From positions 124,001-188,000 of the forward strand of contig JAACJG010000009.1 in the NCBI GenBank assembly GCA_009917695.1: a stretch of DNA of 64,000 bases. Direction: 5' to 3'. Positions 55,990 through 64,000 of the stretch are shown here, piece after piece. The notes under the pieces are model-generated. The model was not told the DNA's origin and ran no database searches. It worked only from the letters and a program-made list of their open reading frames with translations. This DNA is from Candidatus Rifleibacterium amylolyticum (GTDB taxonomy: Bacteria; Muiribacteriota; Ozemobacteria; Ozemobacterales; Ozemobacteraceae). The number at the start of each line of letters is the position of its first letter. Position 1 is the stretch's first letter. Position numbers and translations under genes: made by a program.

Positions 55990-56258
55990 TGTATGATTTT
56001 TTACCAAGCGTGAATTCTTATATAAACGAGCATTGAACCTTGTCGCGAGGCCTGAAGACGGGTTTGCCTTTTCGTAAGCTTGTGAGCGAAGCGGTTTGCC
56101 GAAGGCAAAGGCCAGCTCTGAGCCAATCCTGGAGAAAAAGCATCCCGTCTGATGGCCGAAGCTTCTGGCTTAACAAAAATCAACACGCTTTTGTATAAAA
56201 AACCGACCCCACAATTCAAATGTGACAGAGGACTAGCCAGGTGGAAAATGCTGACCCG

Positions 56259-56900
56259 TCAGATGCCTTTTCTCTGGTCTGGAATATCTTTTTTGAATGC
56301 CAGAATCGCTTCCTGTCTGAGCCGTTTAACTCCCTGAATATTGAGTTTGTCCATTATTCGAACAAAATATGATTCAAGAGTTCTCACACTGATATTCATT
56401 TCATTCGCAATTGCTATATTTGTCCAGCCTCGCCCGAGCAGAAGAAAAATCTGCTTCTGCTGGTCACTCAGCTCTCTTGTTGAACTGCTATTTGAGAGTG
56501 CTTCGATAACACGTGGACTTTCAAATTTTTTGCCGGCAATAACAGCTTTCAAAGCCTCCAGCAAGATTTCCGGTGGTTCGCTTTTGGTCACGTACCCCAA
56601 TGCCCCCGCGTCAAATGCTTTCTTGATAACATTTGATGTTTCGTGCATGGAATAAACTACAACGGGCTTGCCCAGCTGATTCAACTGCCTGATTAAATCA
56701 AGACCAGACTGATCGCCGAGCGAAAGATCTATGACAAAAACACTACAGGAAGCAAATTTCGGATGAGATAAGGCGCTCTGCGAATTTTCGGCCTGCCCTG
56801 CTACTTTGAAGCCGGCAGTGGTCAAAAGATCGGTCAACCCATCGCGCACCAGAGGATGATCATCGACAATCATGAATTCTTCTGAATACTTCGCCTTCAT
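56259..56900 (-). CDS. NarL/LuxR-family response regulator
   Basis: EEFMIVDDHPLVRDGLTDLL; VFVIDLSLGDQSGLDLI; GYVTKSEPPEILLEA; C-terminal HTH LSDQQKQIFLLLGRGWTNIAIANEMNISVRTLESYFVRIMDKL. ATG at 56900 follows the kinase stop. Confidence 0.9.
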   Translation of the reverse strand: MKAKYSEEFMIVDDHPLVRDGLTDLLTTAGFKVAGQAENSQSALSHPKFASCSVFVIDLSLGDQSGLDLIRQLNQLGKPVVVYSMHETSNVIKKAFDAGALGYVTKSEPPEILLEALKAVIAGKKFESPRVIEALSNSSSTRELSDQQKQIFLLLGRGWTNIAIANEMNISVRTLESYFVRIMDKLNIQGVKRLRQEAILAFKKDIPDQRKGI

Positions 56901-56901
56901 C

Positions 56902-58254
56902 TCAAAGCCTCCCGACCGGTATACGACAAACGACACAACTTCCGCCAGATTCACCATCTTTTATTGCAAGTGTTCCACCGATGAGTCCAGCGCGGTATTC
57001 CATTATCCTCAGCCCCATGCCATTTGAGTTTCTATTCTCAATCCGGTTCCCTTTTCCATCATCCGCGATTTCCAGAAATAGCTCCTGGCCAACGATTGAT
57101 ATGCTTACAGTAACCTCTGCTCCGCCAGAATGCTTGATAGCATTGGTAATTGCTTCACTGGCTATGCGATAAAGATGAAGTGCGACTTCGGGCTTCGATA
57201 TCTGTAAATCCGCTTCGCAAACAAAGACACAATCCTTATTGCTGTCAACGCTTCGGATGCGACAGAGCTCCTGCAAAGCCGGAACCAAAGCGTCGGGCTC
57301 AATTCTGACAGGAACCAGGCCACGCGAAACCTGATAGGCCATGCCAATGGATTTTTCAACAGCGGCTCTGATATTTTCTACAGAGTCATATTCAGGCTTG
57401 CCCTGTTCTTTTAAAACATACATCAGAGAACTGCATTTAAGAAGCGTTGCAGTCAGGTGCTGACAAAGCCCGTCATGCAGTTCAGCGCCAAGTTTTTGCC
57501 GCTCTTCTTCGGCAATTCTGTTTATCTCAATTTCCATTCTCCGGTTCTTTTCGGCTTCAACATCAGCTCTTATGCGAGCGTCAGAAACAGCGACCAGAGT
57601 TCGTTCCTGCAGAAGAAAAAAATGGCCAATCAGATAAAGATGCGGCAGCACTTCAACGAGCCACATTGTTCCCTGTAAAACCAGATACTCGACCGGAACA
57701 ATCCCCTGATAAACCGTAGCCGGTTGAATGATTCCTGTCGAAATCAGATATATGGTAACTCCTATGGCCAGCGCACACAGAATGGCAAAGTGAACAGCCA
57801 CGATGGGACCACCGAGAATAAGCCCCATGACGGGTAACATCATCAGATTCAGACGACCGCTGCCGAGAAGTTGTGTCGAAACCAGCTGGGTAATACCTGT
57901 AATAGCTTTCAAACCCAGAAGCAGATAAATTCTTCGAGTCAAAGAAATTTTCTCGACAAGAACAATCAGAATACTGGCAGCAAATAACAGAATGAACAGC
58001 AGAATCGCCCATCTGGGAACAATCTTGGAGTCGCCCATAAACAACTTTATGACAATGGGCGACTTTAATATCAGTGTAAAAAACACCAGAATTTTCAACG
58101 CTCTCTCACGCCATGCCTTCATGACACCGGTCGGGTCATTGACCAGAAAGGCGTCGTCAACTTCAGGAAAAAGGGTTAAAAGCGATCGGAGGCGATTCCC
58201 GCAAAGGCTCAAAAAAGACTTTGATTCAATTGTGCGCTCATCTGACTGTTCCAC
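56902..58254 (-). CDS. NarX-like (HisKA_3) membrane sensor histidine kinase
   Basis: 450 aa; several TM segments; IAEEERQKLGAELHDGLCQHLTATLLKCSSL; ATPase VTVSISIVGQELFLEIADDGKGNRIENRNSNGMGLRIMEYRAGLIGGTL. Confidence 0.9.
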   Translation of the reverse strand: MEQSDERTIESKSFLSLCGNRLRSLLTLFPEVDDAFLVNDPTGVMKAWRERALKILVFFTLILKSPIVIKLFMGDSKIVPRWAILLFILLFAASILIVLVEKISLTRRIYLLLGLKAITGITQLVSTQLLGSGRLNLMMLPVMGLILGGPIVAVHFAILCALAIGVTIYLISTGIIQPATVYQGIVPVEYLVLQGTMWLVEVLPHLYLIGHFFLLQERTLVAVSDARIRADVEAEKNRRMEIEINRIAEEERQKLGAELHDGLCQHLTATLLKCSSLMYVLKEQGKPEYDSVENIRAAVEKSIGMAYQVSRGLVPVRIEPDALVPALQELCRIRSVDSNKDCVFVCEADLQISKPEVALHLYRIASEAITNAIKHSGGAEVTVSISIVGQELFLEIADDGKGNRIENRNSNGMGLRIMEYRAGLIGGTLAIKDGESGGSCVVCRIPVGRL

Positions 58255-58393
58255 AATGTTTCTCTCGTAGTGGAGTTTTCTGTCTTGAAATAGAAATCTA
58301 CACTACCAGAGCCAGATTCTGCAACTCAGGAAATTTCACAATCCAGCGTAAGAAAAAAACTGTATAAGAGCTCAAAGATCAATTCGCTTTTAT

Positions 58394-59983
58394 CTAATAG
58401 AGGCGGTGCCCCTGAGCGTCGTAGATGACGAAGGCCGGCATGTTTTTGACTTTGATACGATGAACTGCTTCCATGCCGAATTCTGGGAAGTCCAGCACTT
58501 CTGACGAGATGATGTTTTCGCTGGCGATCAGCGCTGCAGCGCCACCAATGGTACCGAGATAGAAGCCGCCATACTGGGCGCAGGCTTTGATCACGCTTTC
58601 GGCGCGATTGCCCTTGGCAAGCGTTACCAGTGAAGCGCCGCGACTCATAAAAAAGTCGATGTATTCGTCCATGCGCTGCGCCGTCGTCGGGCCGAAACTG
58701 CCGATAGCGTAACCGGGCGGCGTGCGGGCCGGGCCGGCATAATATACCGGGTGATTTTTGAAATATTCCGGCATTGGCTGGCCGGCGTTGACCATTTCGA
58801 AGATACGGGCATGCGCCATGTCGCGCGCCACTACCATGGTGCCTTTGAGCATGACGAGAGACCCGGCCGGGTGCTTTGCCAGCTGCAGCAGAATTTCGGG
58901 CATCGGGCGGTCAAGATCTATACTGGCTGAATGCAATGATTCTATTTCGCACTTTTTGAGCAGGCGCGACGGGTTGGTGTCGAGAATTTCGAGAAAGGCG
59001 CCGTCAGCGGTTATTTTGCCAAGCATGTTGCGATGCGCGCTGCATGAAACGCCGACCGAAACCGGGCATGAACCGGCATGACGCGCCATGCGGATAACGC
59101 GCGCCTCGAGCACGAGATGCAGACCACCGAACTGGGCACCCCAGCCGCTTTCTGCAGCAATTTCGCAGGCGCGGCGTTCCCACTCACGGTCACGATAAGG
59201 GCTGCCGCTGCCATCAGGAGTCGTCGGCAGATCGTCATACCAGCCGGTAGAAGCCAGCTTCATCGTTTTGAGGTTGGCTTCTGGCGAGGTACCGCCGACC
59301 ACCACTACCAGATTATATGGCGGACAGGCTGCGACGCCGAGGCCACCGATCTTTTCTTTGAGGAATGCAGTAAAGGCCTTTTCGTTGAGCAGTGCGCGGC
59401 TGCCCTGGAACAGAACGGTCTTGTTGGCCGAGCCGCCGCCCTTGGCCATGAACATGAATTTATACTCATCACCTGGACTGAACGCTATGTCGATCTGGGC
59501 CGGCAGGTTGTTGCCGGTGTTTTTCTCGTCGAACATGCCTAATGGCGCGACCTGTGAAAACCGCAGATGATTTTCAGACCAGGCCTTTGCCACTCCCTTC
59601 GTCAACATTTCTTCGTCTGCACCGCCAGTCAGCACACGTTCGCCGCGCCAGGCAAAGATTGTCGCGGTGCCGGTATCCTGGCACAAAGGTAGCTTGCCTT
59701 CGGCCGCAATAACAGCATTTTTGACCAGCGAACTACAGACAAAACGCTCGTTGGGCAAAGCACTCGAATCGGCAGCAATCGCGGCCAGCTCATCGAGATG
59801 ATCCGGGCGCAGATAATACGACAGATCATGAAACGCCTCTGCCGCAAGCTGCGTCAGCACATGCGGCTGCACGTTGAGAAACTGCCGGTCGCCAATCGTT
59901 TCGAGACTGATGCCTTCACCGGTAACCTTGCGATACTGTCTGCTCATACCTTCCGCCTTTCTCAACATATAGCTTGCTTTCAT
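58394..59983 (-). CDS. Class I (Fe-S) fumarate hydratase family; mesaconase role suggested by neighbours
   Basis: 529 aa; NAVIAAEGKLPLCQDTGTATIFAWRGE; FMAKGGGSANKTVLFQGSRALL; GPTTAQRMDEYIDFFMSRGASLVTLAKGNRA. Confidence 0.88.
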   Translation of the reverse strand: MKASYMLRKAEGMSRQYRKVTGEGISLETIGDRQFLNVQPHVLTQLAAEAFHDLSYYLRPDHLDELAAIAADSSALPNERFVCSSLVKNAVIAAEGKLPLCQDTGTATIFAWRGERVLTGGADEEMLTKGVAKAWSENHLRFSQVAPLGMFDEKNTGNNLPAQIDIAFSPGDEYKFMFMAKGGGSANKTVLFQGSRALLNEKAFTAFLKEKIGGLGVAACPPYNLVVVVGGTSPEANLKTMKLASTGWYDDLPTTPDGSGSPYRDREWERRACEIAAESGWGAQFGGLHLVLEARVIRMARHAGSCPVSVGVSCSAHRNMLGKITADGAFLEILDTNPSRLLKKCEIESLHSASIDLDRPMPEILLQLAKHPAGSLVMLKGTMVVARDMAHARIFEMVNAGQPMPEYFKNHPVYYAGPARTPPGYAIGSFGPTTAQRMDEYIDFFMSRGASLVTLAKGNRAESVIKACAQYGGFYLGTIGGAAALIASENIISSEVLDFPEFGMEAVHRIKVKNMPAFVIYDAQGHRLY

Positions 59984-60034
59984 TCGACTTTGCTGTCAAA
60001 TTAGAGCCAAACAATTCAATCAATCTTCATACTG

Positions 60035-60167
60035 CTTATACCGGGCTCTCGGCAGGACCCCAACGCTACAACTCTCACCAGACGCAAGTATTGTTAAATA
60101 GCTATGGCTCTGCGTCAATTGTGCCTGGCTCGAAGTTTTCGCTTTTGGGGTGCCTGCCTGCGCCCTG
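60035..60167. repeat. Dispersed intergenic repeat, copy B
   Basis: cttataccgggctctcgg...agctatggctctgcgtcaattgtgcctggctcgaagttttcgct...tgcctgcgccct; homologous to copy A. Confidence 0.65.
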
Positions 60168-60182
60168 ACGTTATTCTTGAAC

Positions 60183-61136
60183 TTAGCCCTGTTCGTCGAA
60201 GTAGACCATGTCTTCGATGCCGGAGCGATACTTTTTGCCGACCATGCCGACGAGCATGTATTCTTTCCAGATCGGATCGAACATGAACTTCTTGAGCAGC
60301 CTGAAATCTTCGATTTCGCCGGAGCTCTTGACATGGGTTCGCGTGCCGGTGCAATACATTTCCCGTTCGCCGATACGAATTCGATCTTTACCGCAGCCGA
60401 CAATCGGAACGTTCTTCTCGATAACCGCGCGCACCTTGCCTTCGAGTTCCTCAAGGTCGATTTGCGGCTCTTCTGGAAACTTGATGACAAAACCGTGTTT
60501 AACATCTGAATGCAGCACGCGGCGGGTGTAATTATAATCGGTAGCAAGAATCTGGCTGGTGATGTCTTCAGCTGAATGTGCCATTTTGCGATATTTTGTC
60601 GTCTTTTCGACAACACTTTTGATCGAATCTGGCGTTGGCCCGAACACGGTCGGGCGCGCGACCAGAACCTCCTCACCGATTCCAAAGATAATCTGCGCAT
60701 TGAAGCCGAGGGCCTTGTAAATCAGGTCGAAATGCTCGACAACTACGCGTCGGCCATCGCCCAGCGCGCGATTGATTGCGTCGAGAATCTCAAACTGCTG
60801 GTGAAACGCCAGTTCATAGCGAATATCGAGGTGAAAGGTATGTGGCGCAAAAAAGTCACCGGCCTGAAAGTCGTATATCGGCGCGGTTTTGACGTTTACG
60901 CCTTCGTCGTCGTTGGTCAGTTCCATGCCGGGAAACAGGCCACGTATCAGTGTCGATTTGCCGGAACCTTCTGCACCAATGACGCCAATCAGCAGATCGC
61001 TCGGCGTCAGATAACGGTTGGCCAGTTGTCCGGCGAGAATGTAGAGGCGCGGACGACCACGCGGCGCGTAATAAACCGAGTAAAGCAGCGTCTCGAAATG
61101 CGACTGATTGGCGTGAAGAAAAGATTCGCCGCCCAT
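60183..61136 (-). CDS. P-loop nucleotide-binding protein of unknown function in methylaspartate cluster
   Basis: 317 aa; Walker A IGVIGAEGSGKSTLIRGLFPG; uncharacterised C-terminal region GCGKDRIRIGEREMYCTGTRTHVKSSGEIEDF. Confidence 0.7.
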   Translation of the reverse strand: MGGESFLHANQSHFETLLYSVYYAPRGRPRLYILAGQLANRYLTPSDLLIGVIGAEGSGKSTLIRGLFPGMELTNDDEGVNVKTAPIYDFQAGDFFAPHTFHLDIRYELAFHQQFEILDAINRALGDGRRVVVEHFDLIYKALGFNAQIIFGIGEEVLVARPTVFGPTPDSIKSVVEKTTKYRKMAHSAEDITSQILATDYNYTRRVLHSDVKHGFVIKFPEEPQIDLEELEGKVRAVIEKNVPIVGCGKDRIRIGEREMYCTGTRTHVKSSGEIEDFRLLKKFMFDPIWKEYMLVGMVGKKYRSGIEDMVYFDEQG

Positions 61137-61137
61137 A

Positions 61138-61449
61138 TCAGAACTCTATCGCCAGCAGCGGCGCGTGCTGTTGCGCTCCGTAGATGTCGGTCTCGCCAGG
61201 CGCTCCAGAAGCCATCGGCCGTTTGATAGTAATCTTCACAGCATTGGCAGGAGCAAACCAGATCAGGCTGAGAATGTCGCTTTCGCTGATCTTGAGAATG
61301 CCGGCAATCATCTTTTCATTGATGATCTTCTGACTTTTGAACTGTTCGTAATATTCGCGATTCTTGAACATTATGTCGAAAGTCAGTTCGAAAGGCCCGG
61401 CGTTCTTGGAACGAATAACTTTTGCCGCTTCGAGAATATTTCTTTTCAT
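61138..61449 (-). CDS. DUF4387-like small protein (AtuA partner)
   Basis: 103 aa; KVIRSKNAGPFELTFDIMFKNREYYEQFKSQKIINEKMIAGIL...DILSLIWFAPANAVKITIKRPMASGAPGETDIYGAQQHAPLLAIEF; position after AtuA-like gene. Confidence 0.7.
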   Translation of the reverse strand: MKRNILEAAKVIRSKNAGPFELTFDIMFKNREYYEQFKSQKIINEKMIAGILKISESDILSLIWFAPANAVKITIKRPMASGAPGETDIYGAQQHAPLLAIEF

Positions 61450-61467
61450 GGCTGTTTCCTTTGCTGA

Positions 61468-62850
61468 TCAGACCTTACGGCCGTCCTGATAGTTTTCGAT
61501 GTGGGTCGTAAACAGCTTCTCGCCCGCCGGATCCATCAGATGGTAAGTCGAGAATTCGAATACCTGCCCCATCTTGATATCTGATGGCGAGAAGGGAAAT
61601 GCAAGATTGCCGGCGGTCGAAATACGACCTTCGTAGCCATAGTGCAACAGCGTCGAGCGCGCCACGCTGCACAGCGTGTCAGCCTGCTCCTGGGTCGGAC
61701 AGAGTGCTTCGATGACGATACAAAGTTCGTGCGAAGCTGTCTGCGTGAGTGGTTCGAGCGGGCCCATGACGCCGTTTTTGCCATAAACATGAAAAAACAG
61801 CTGTTGCGAACGGTCGTTCTCGCCCGACATATCGGAAATCTGCTGTTTGACTTCGTCGATGATCTTGTCGATACCGGCGATCATTATCGGGTCGCGGGTA
61901 CCGGCAATGCTGATGCTGCGGTAACCGATCGGCCGCGCGCCTTCGAGTTTGATCAGATATTTTGGCGTCTTTTCGTGACGGCTGCCCTTAACTTCGACGC
62001 GACCATCACCAGCATCGGTGAACGAGCAGTCTTCGAGATTGATCGAACCGCCAGGGCCGGGCAGATGGTATGGGTCAGACTTTTCATAAAGCGTGTGAGC
62101 TGCTGCCGATTCGCAGGTGAAGCGGCGTTTCGGGTTGAGAGCTTCGAGAATAAAGGAGTCCTTTTTGAGAATGCCAAGTGCACAGTCAGCACCAGATCCG
62201 GGTGTCGCCGCGATCGCAGCACATTCAAGAATCTTGCCCATATGCAGCGCCAGGCCTTCATCATAGCCCTGCATTACCGGCAATGCCGCGAAAACGGCGG
62301 GGTCATAGCAACGGCCGGCCAGCACCACGTTACAACCGGCTTCTAATGCTTCGACGATCGGCTCTATGCCAATCTGGGCAACCAGATATGTCGTCTCGTC
62401 GATAAGCCCTTCGGTCAGCTCATGCACGCATGCCAGCGGACTGATGCGGCCCTCGCGCAGCGCCTTCTTTACCGTCTGTTTATCAACATCAGAAGGAATC
62501 ACACCCATCTTGAAGCTGAGCTTTTCTTCCTGCGCAATTTCTTCGATGATTTTGCGACACCATTCGAGATGCACAGAAGCGCCGCTGCCGCCGGCTGTTC
62601 CGACTACAACCGGAATACCCAGTCGGACGCCCTCTTTGATCATATAACGCAGGTCGCGTTTAACAAAGGCGCGATCGGTAAAAGCCTTGCCGGCGCCGAG
62701 ATAATAGGGGCCGGGGTCGGTCGAACCGGCGTCTACAGCTATGAGATGTGGTTTGCGCTCGATTCCGCGTTTGAATGAGCTTTCGGGAAAGCCATAACCA
62801 AGTATGGCGGTAGGCGATAATACTCTGAATTCTTCGTTGTTTGTCATCAT
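61468..62850 (-). CDS. AtuA-like (DUF1446) family protein
   Basis: 460 aa; GYGFPESSFKRGIERKPHLIAVDAGSTDPGPYYLGAGKAFTDRAFVKRDLRYMIKEGVRLGIPVVVGTAGGSGASVHLEW. Confidence 0.8.
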   Translation of the reverse strand: MMTNNEEFRVLSPTAILGYGFPESSFKRGIERKPHLIAVDAGSTDPGPYYLGAGKAFTDRAFVKRDLRYMIKEGVRLGIPVVVGTAGGSGASVHLEWCRKIIEEIAQEEKLSFKMGVIPSDVDKQTVKKALREGRISPLACVHELTEGLIDETTYLVAQIGIEPIVEALEAGCNVVLAGRCYDPAVFAALPVMQGYDEGLALHMGKILECAAIAATPGSGADCALGILKKDSFILEALNPKRRFTCESAAAHTLYEKSDPYHLPGPGGSINLEDCSFTDAGDGRVEVKGSRHEKTPKYLIKLEGARPIGYRSISIAGTRDPIMIAGIDKIIDEVKQQISDMSGENDRSQQLFFHVYGKNGVMGPLEPLTQTASHELCIVIEALCPTQEQADTLCSVARSTLLHYGYEGRISTAGNLAFPFSPSDIKMGQVFEFSTYHLMDPAGEKLFTTHIENYQDGRKV

Positions 62851-64000
62851 TTCACTCCGCTTCGCATGCGCAGAACTGCAATTATGCGCTCGAGTTCGTT
62901 GTTAACTATGGTGTAGCCCTCGTCGAAGCCCATGCCTGGTTTGGCCAGCATGCGCTCGGCCCTGGCGGCCACCGCGAGATGCACGCAGATTCTTGCCGAC
63001 ACGTCGGTTTCGTTGCAGGTTCCGCCCTGATAGGCTTCGACGCCAGTTTTACGGCAATAAAGCACACTTTCGACGATGTTCTGAATGCCGCCGAGATCTG
63101 GCGTCTTGATCTGCACCATGTCGCAGGCCTTCGCATCGCAGAAATCGCGCACGTCTTCGTAGGTATTGCACCATTCATCCGCAACAATCTTGACCTTCGA
63201 GCCAATCTTGTGGAGCTTCTGCGTGATATAGCCGAGTTTTTCGATCTGCAGCTGCTTTTCTTCCATATCGACCGGGCCTTCGATATAGAGCGGCAGACCG
63301 CCGGCATGCTTTTCGAGCGATGCCAGATAATCGACGATCTTGTCCATGTCATGGTCGAAAATCGGCCCGATGTTGCCGTAAACGTCGATGTGCAGGTTGG
63401 GCCGATAGGATTCATGCGTGCGCAACTGGTTGATACGACGCACCAGCCATTCGATGTATTCGCGCAACTTGGAGCCATCGCGGCCAAGCTTCTCGTCGAT
63501 ATTGTTAATCAGGCCGTGTGGCAACACTTCGACGCCCTTAAGAATCATCTTGTCGACGTTGTCGTAGCGGTTGTCGCCACTCTGGCCGAATATCGGCACG
63601 CGCTCGGGCACGACCGGCAGGTTGTATTCACTGCACACTACCTCGCAGGGCATGAGCTTGAGCGCTTTTGCGCGCGCATCGAGCAGCGCCTGGGTCAGGC
63701 CGTAGCGAATCGCCGAATGCAGCGGCTTTCCTTCGATAACAAGACCGGCAAATTTTGCTGCCATGTCTCTGAAAGTGCCGAGTTCCATGCCTTCGAGCAA
63801 AGGGCGCACATGTTTTTCGAGAAAGGGAACATATTCTTCGGCGAGAAACAGCGGGTCGCGGCCACCGGCGCCCGAATACTGCACCGCCGCGCAATCGCCC
63901 AGCCCGATCTGCCCGTCTTCGAGCAGAAGCTGCACCGAAATGCTCTGGCCCGCTTCCCTGATGCGGGTGAAGCGCGTGGTGACCGGTTCGCCGGTATAGA
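62847..64000 (-). CDS. mal: Methylaspartate ammonia-lyase (5' end beyond window)
   Basis: LLLEDGQIGLGDCAAVQYSGAGGRDPLFLAEEYVPFLEKHVRP; DMVQIKTPDLGGIQNIVES (catalytic Lys); EAYQGGTCNETDVSARICVHLAVA. Frame stays open to 64000 (YTGEPVTTRFTRIREAGQSISVQ). Confidence 0.93.
   Translation of the reverse strand, partial: YTGEPVTTRFTRIREAGQSISVQLLLEDGQIGLGDCAAVQYSGAGGRDPLFLAEEYVPFLEKHVRPLLEGMELGTFRDMAAKFAGLVIEGKPLHSAIRYGLTQALLDARAKALKLMPCEVVCSEYNLPVVPERVPIFGQSGDNRYDNVDKMILKGVEVLPHGLINNIDEKLGRDGSKLREYIEWLVRRINQLRTHESYRPNLHIDVYGNIGPIFDHDMDKIVDYLASLEKHAGGLPLYIEGPVDMEEKQLQIEKLGYITQKLHKIGSKVKIVADEWCNTYEDVRDFCDAKACDMVQIKTPDLGGIQNIVESVLYCRKTGVEAYQGGTCNETDVSARICVHLAVAARAERMLAKPGMGFDEGYTIVNNELERIIAVLRMRSGVK

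Noticed and set aside
56001-56219. 72-aa minus-strand ORF
   Set aside because: Lies in inverted-repeat-rich intergenic block; no SD or motif.
61642-62346. 234-aa plus-strand ORF
   Set aside because: Antisense to the AtuA-like gene.
1-64000. Phage, integrase, transposase or toxin-antitoxin genes
   Set aside because: No integrase/transposase catalytic motifs or phage structural genes were recognised; the only mobility-like traces are the repeats and the SPASM relic.

Overview
64-kb bacterial chromosomal window, almost fully coding. No tRNA, rRNA or CRISPR array was recognised. The lineage is not determinable with confidence from sequence alone. Left to right: (1) partial MBL-rhodanese hydrolase; LysM/proline-rich/beta-barrel envelope protein; histone-deacetylase homologue with degenerate active-site motifs, preceded by an unlisted 59-aa ORF; two divergent secreted proteins. 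(2) Five-gene overlapping operon (HEAT-repeat, SH3, PilX-like, two pseudopilins; 7.2-13.5 kb). (3) Tandem SpoIIE/PP2C-type phosphatases with HAMP. (4) Glycine-zipper protein and a modABC-type molybdate/tungstate transporter. (5) Operon of two paralogous exported Cys-rich proteins plus a SPASM radical SAM enzyme, preceded by an exact sigma-54 consensus. (6) A 12-kb cluster (26.0-38.2 kb) combining FAS/PKS-II enzymes (KAS, Cys-less KAS-like partner, two SDRs, dehydratase, ACP) with two Tes/COG1964-like radical SAM proteins, a B12-binding radical SAM protein, a methyltransferase, nitroreductase and cysteine desulfurase-rhodanese fusion. This is the best candidate for an undescribed system, probably specialised lipid or polyene synthesis, and it is bracketed by a degenerate direct repeat of the SPASM gene 3' end. 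(7) A two-partner secretion system with a 5038-aa TpsA, its TpsB and an upstream NarX/NarL-type two-component system. (8) A methylaspartate/mesaconate glutamate-degradation cluster with AtuA-like, DUF4387-like and P-loop proteins. All functional assignments come from reading motifs; no database search was run.
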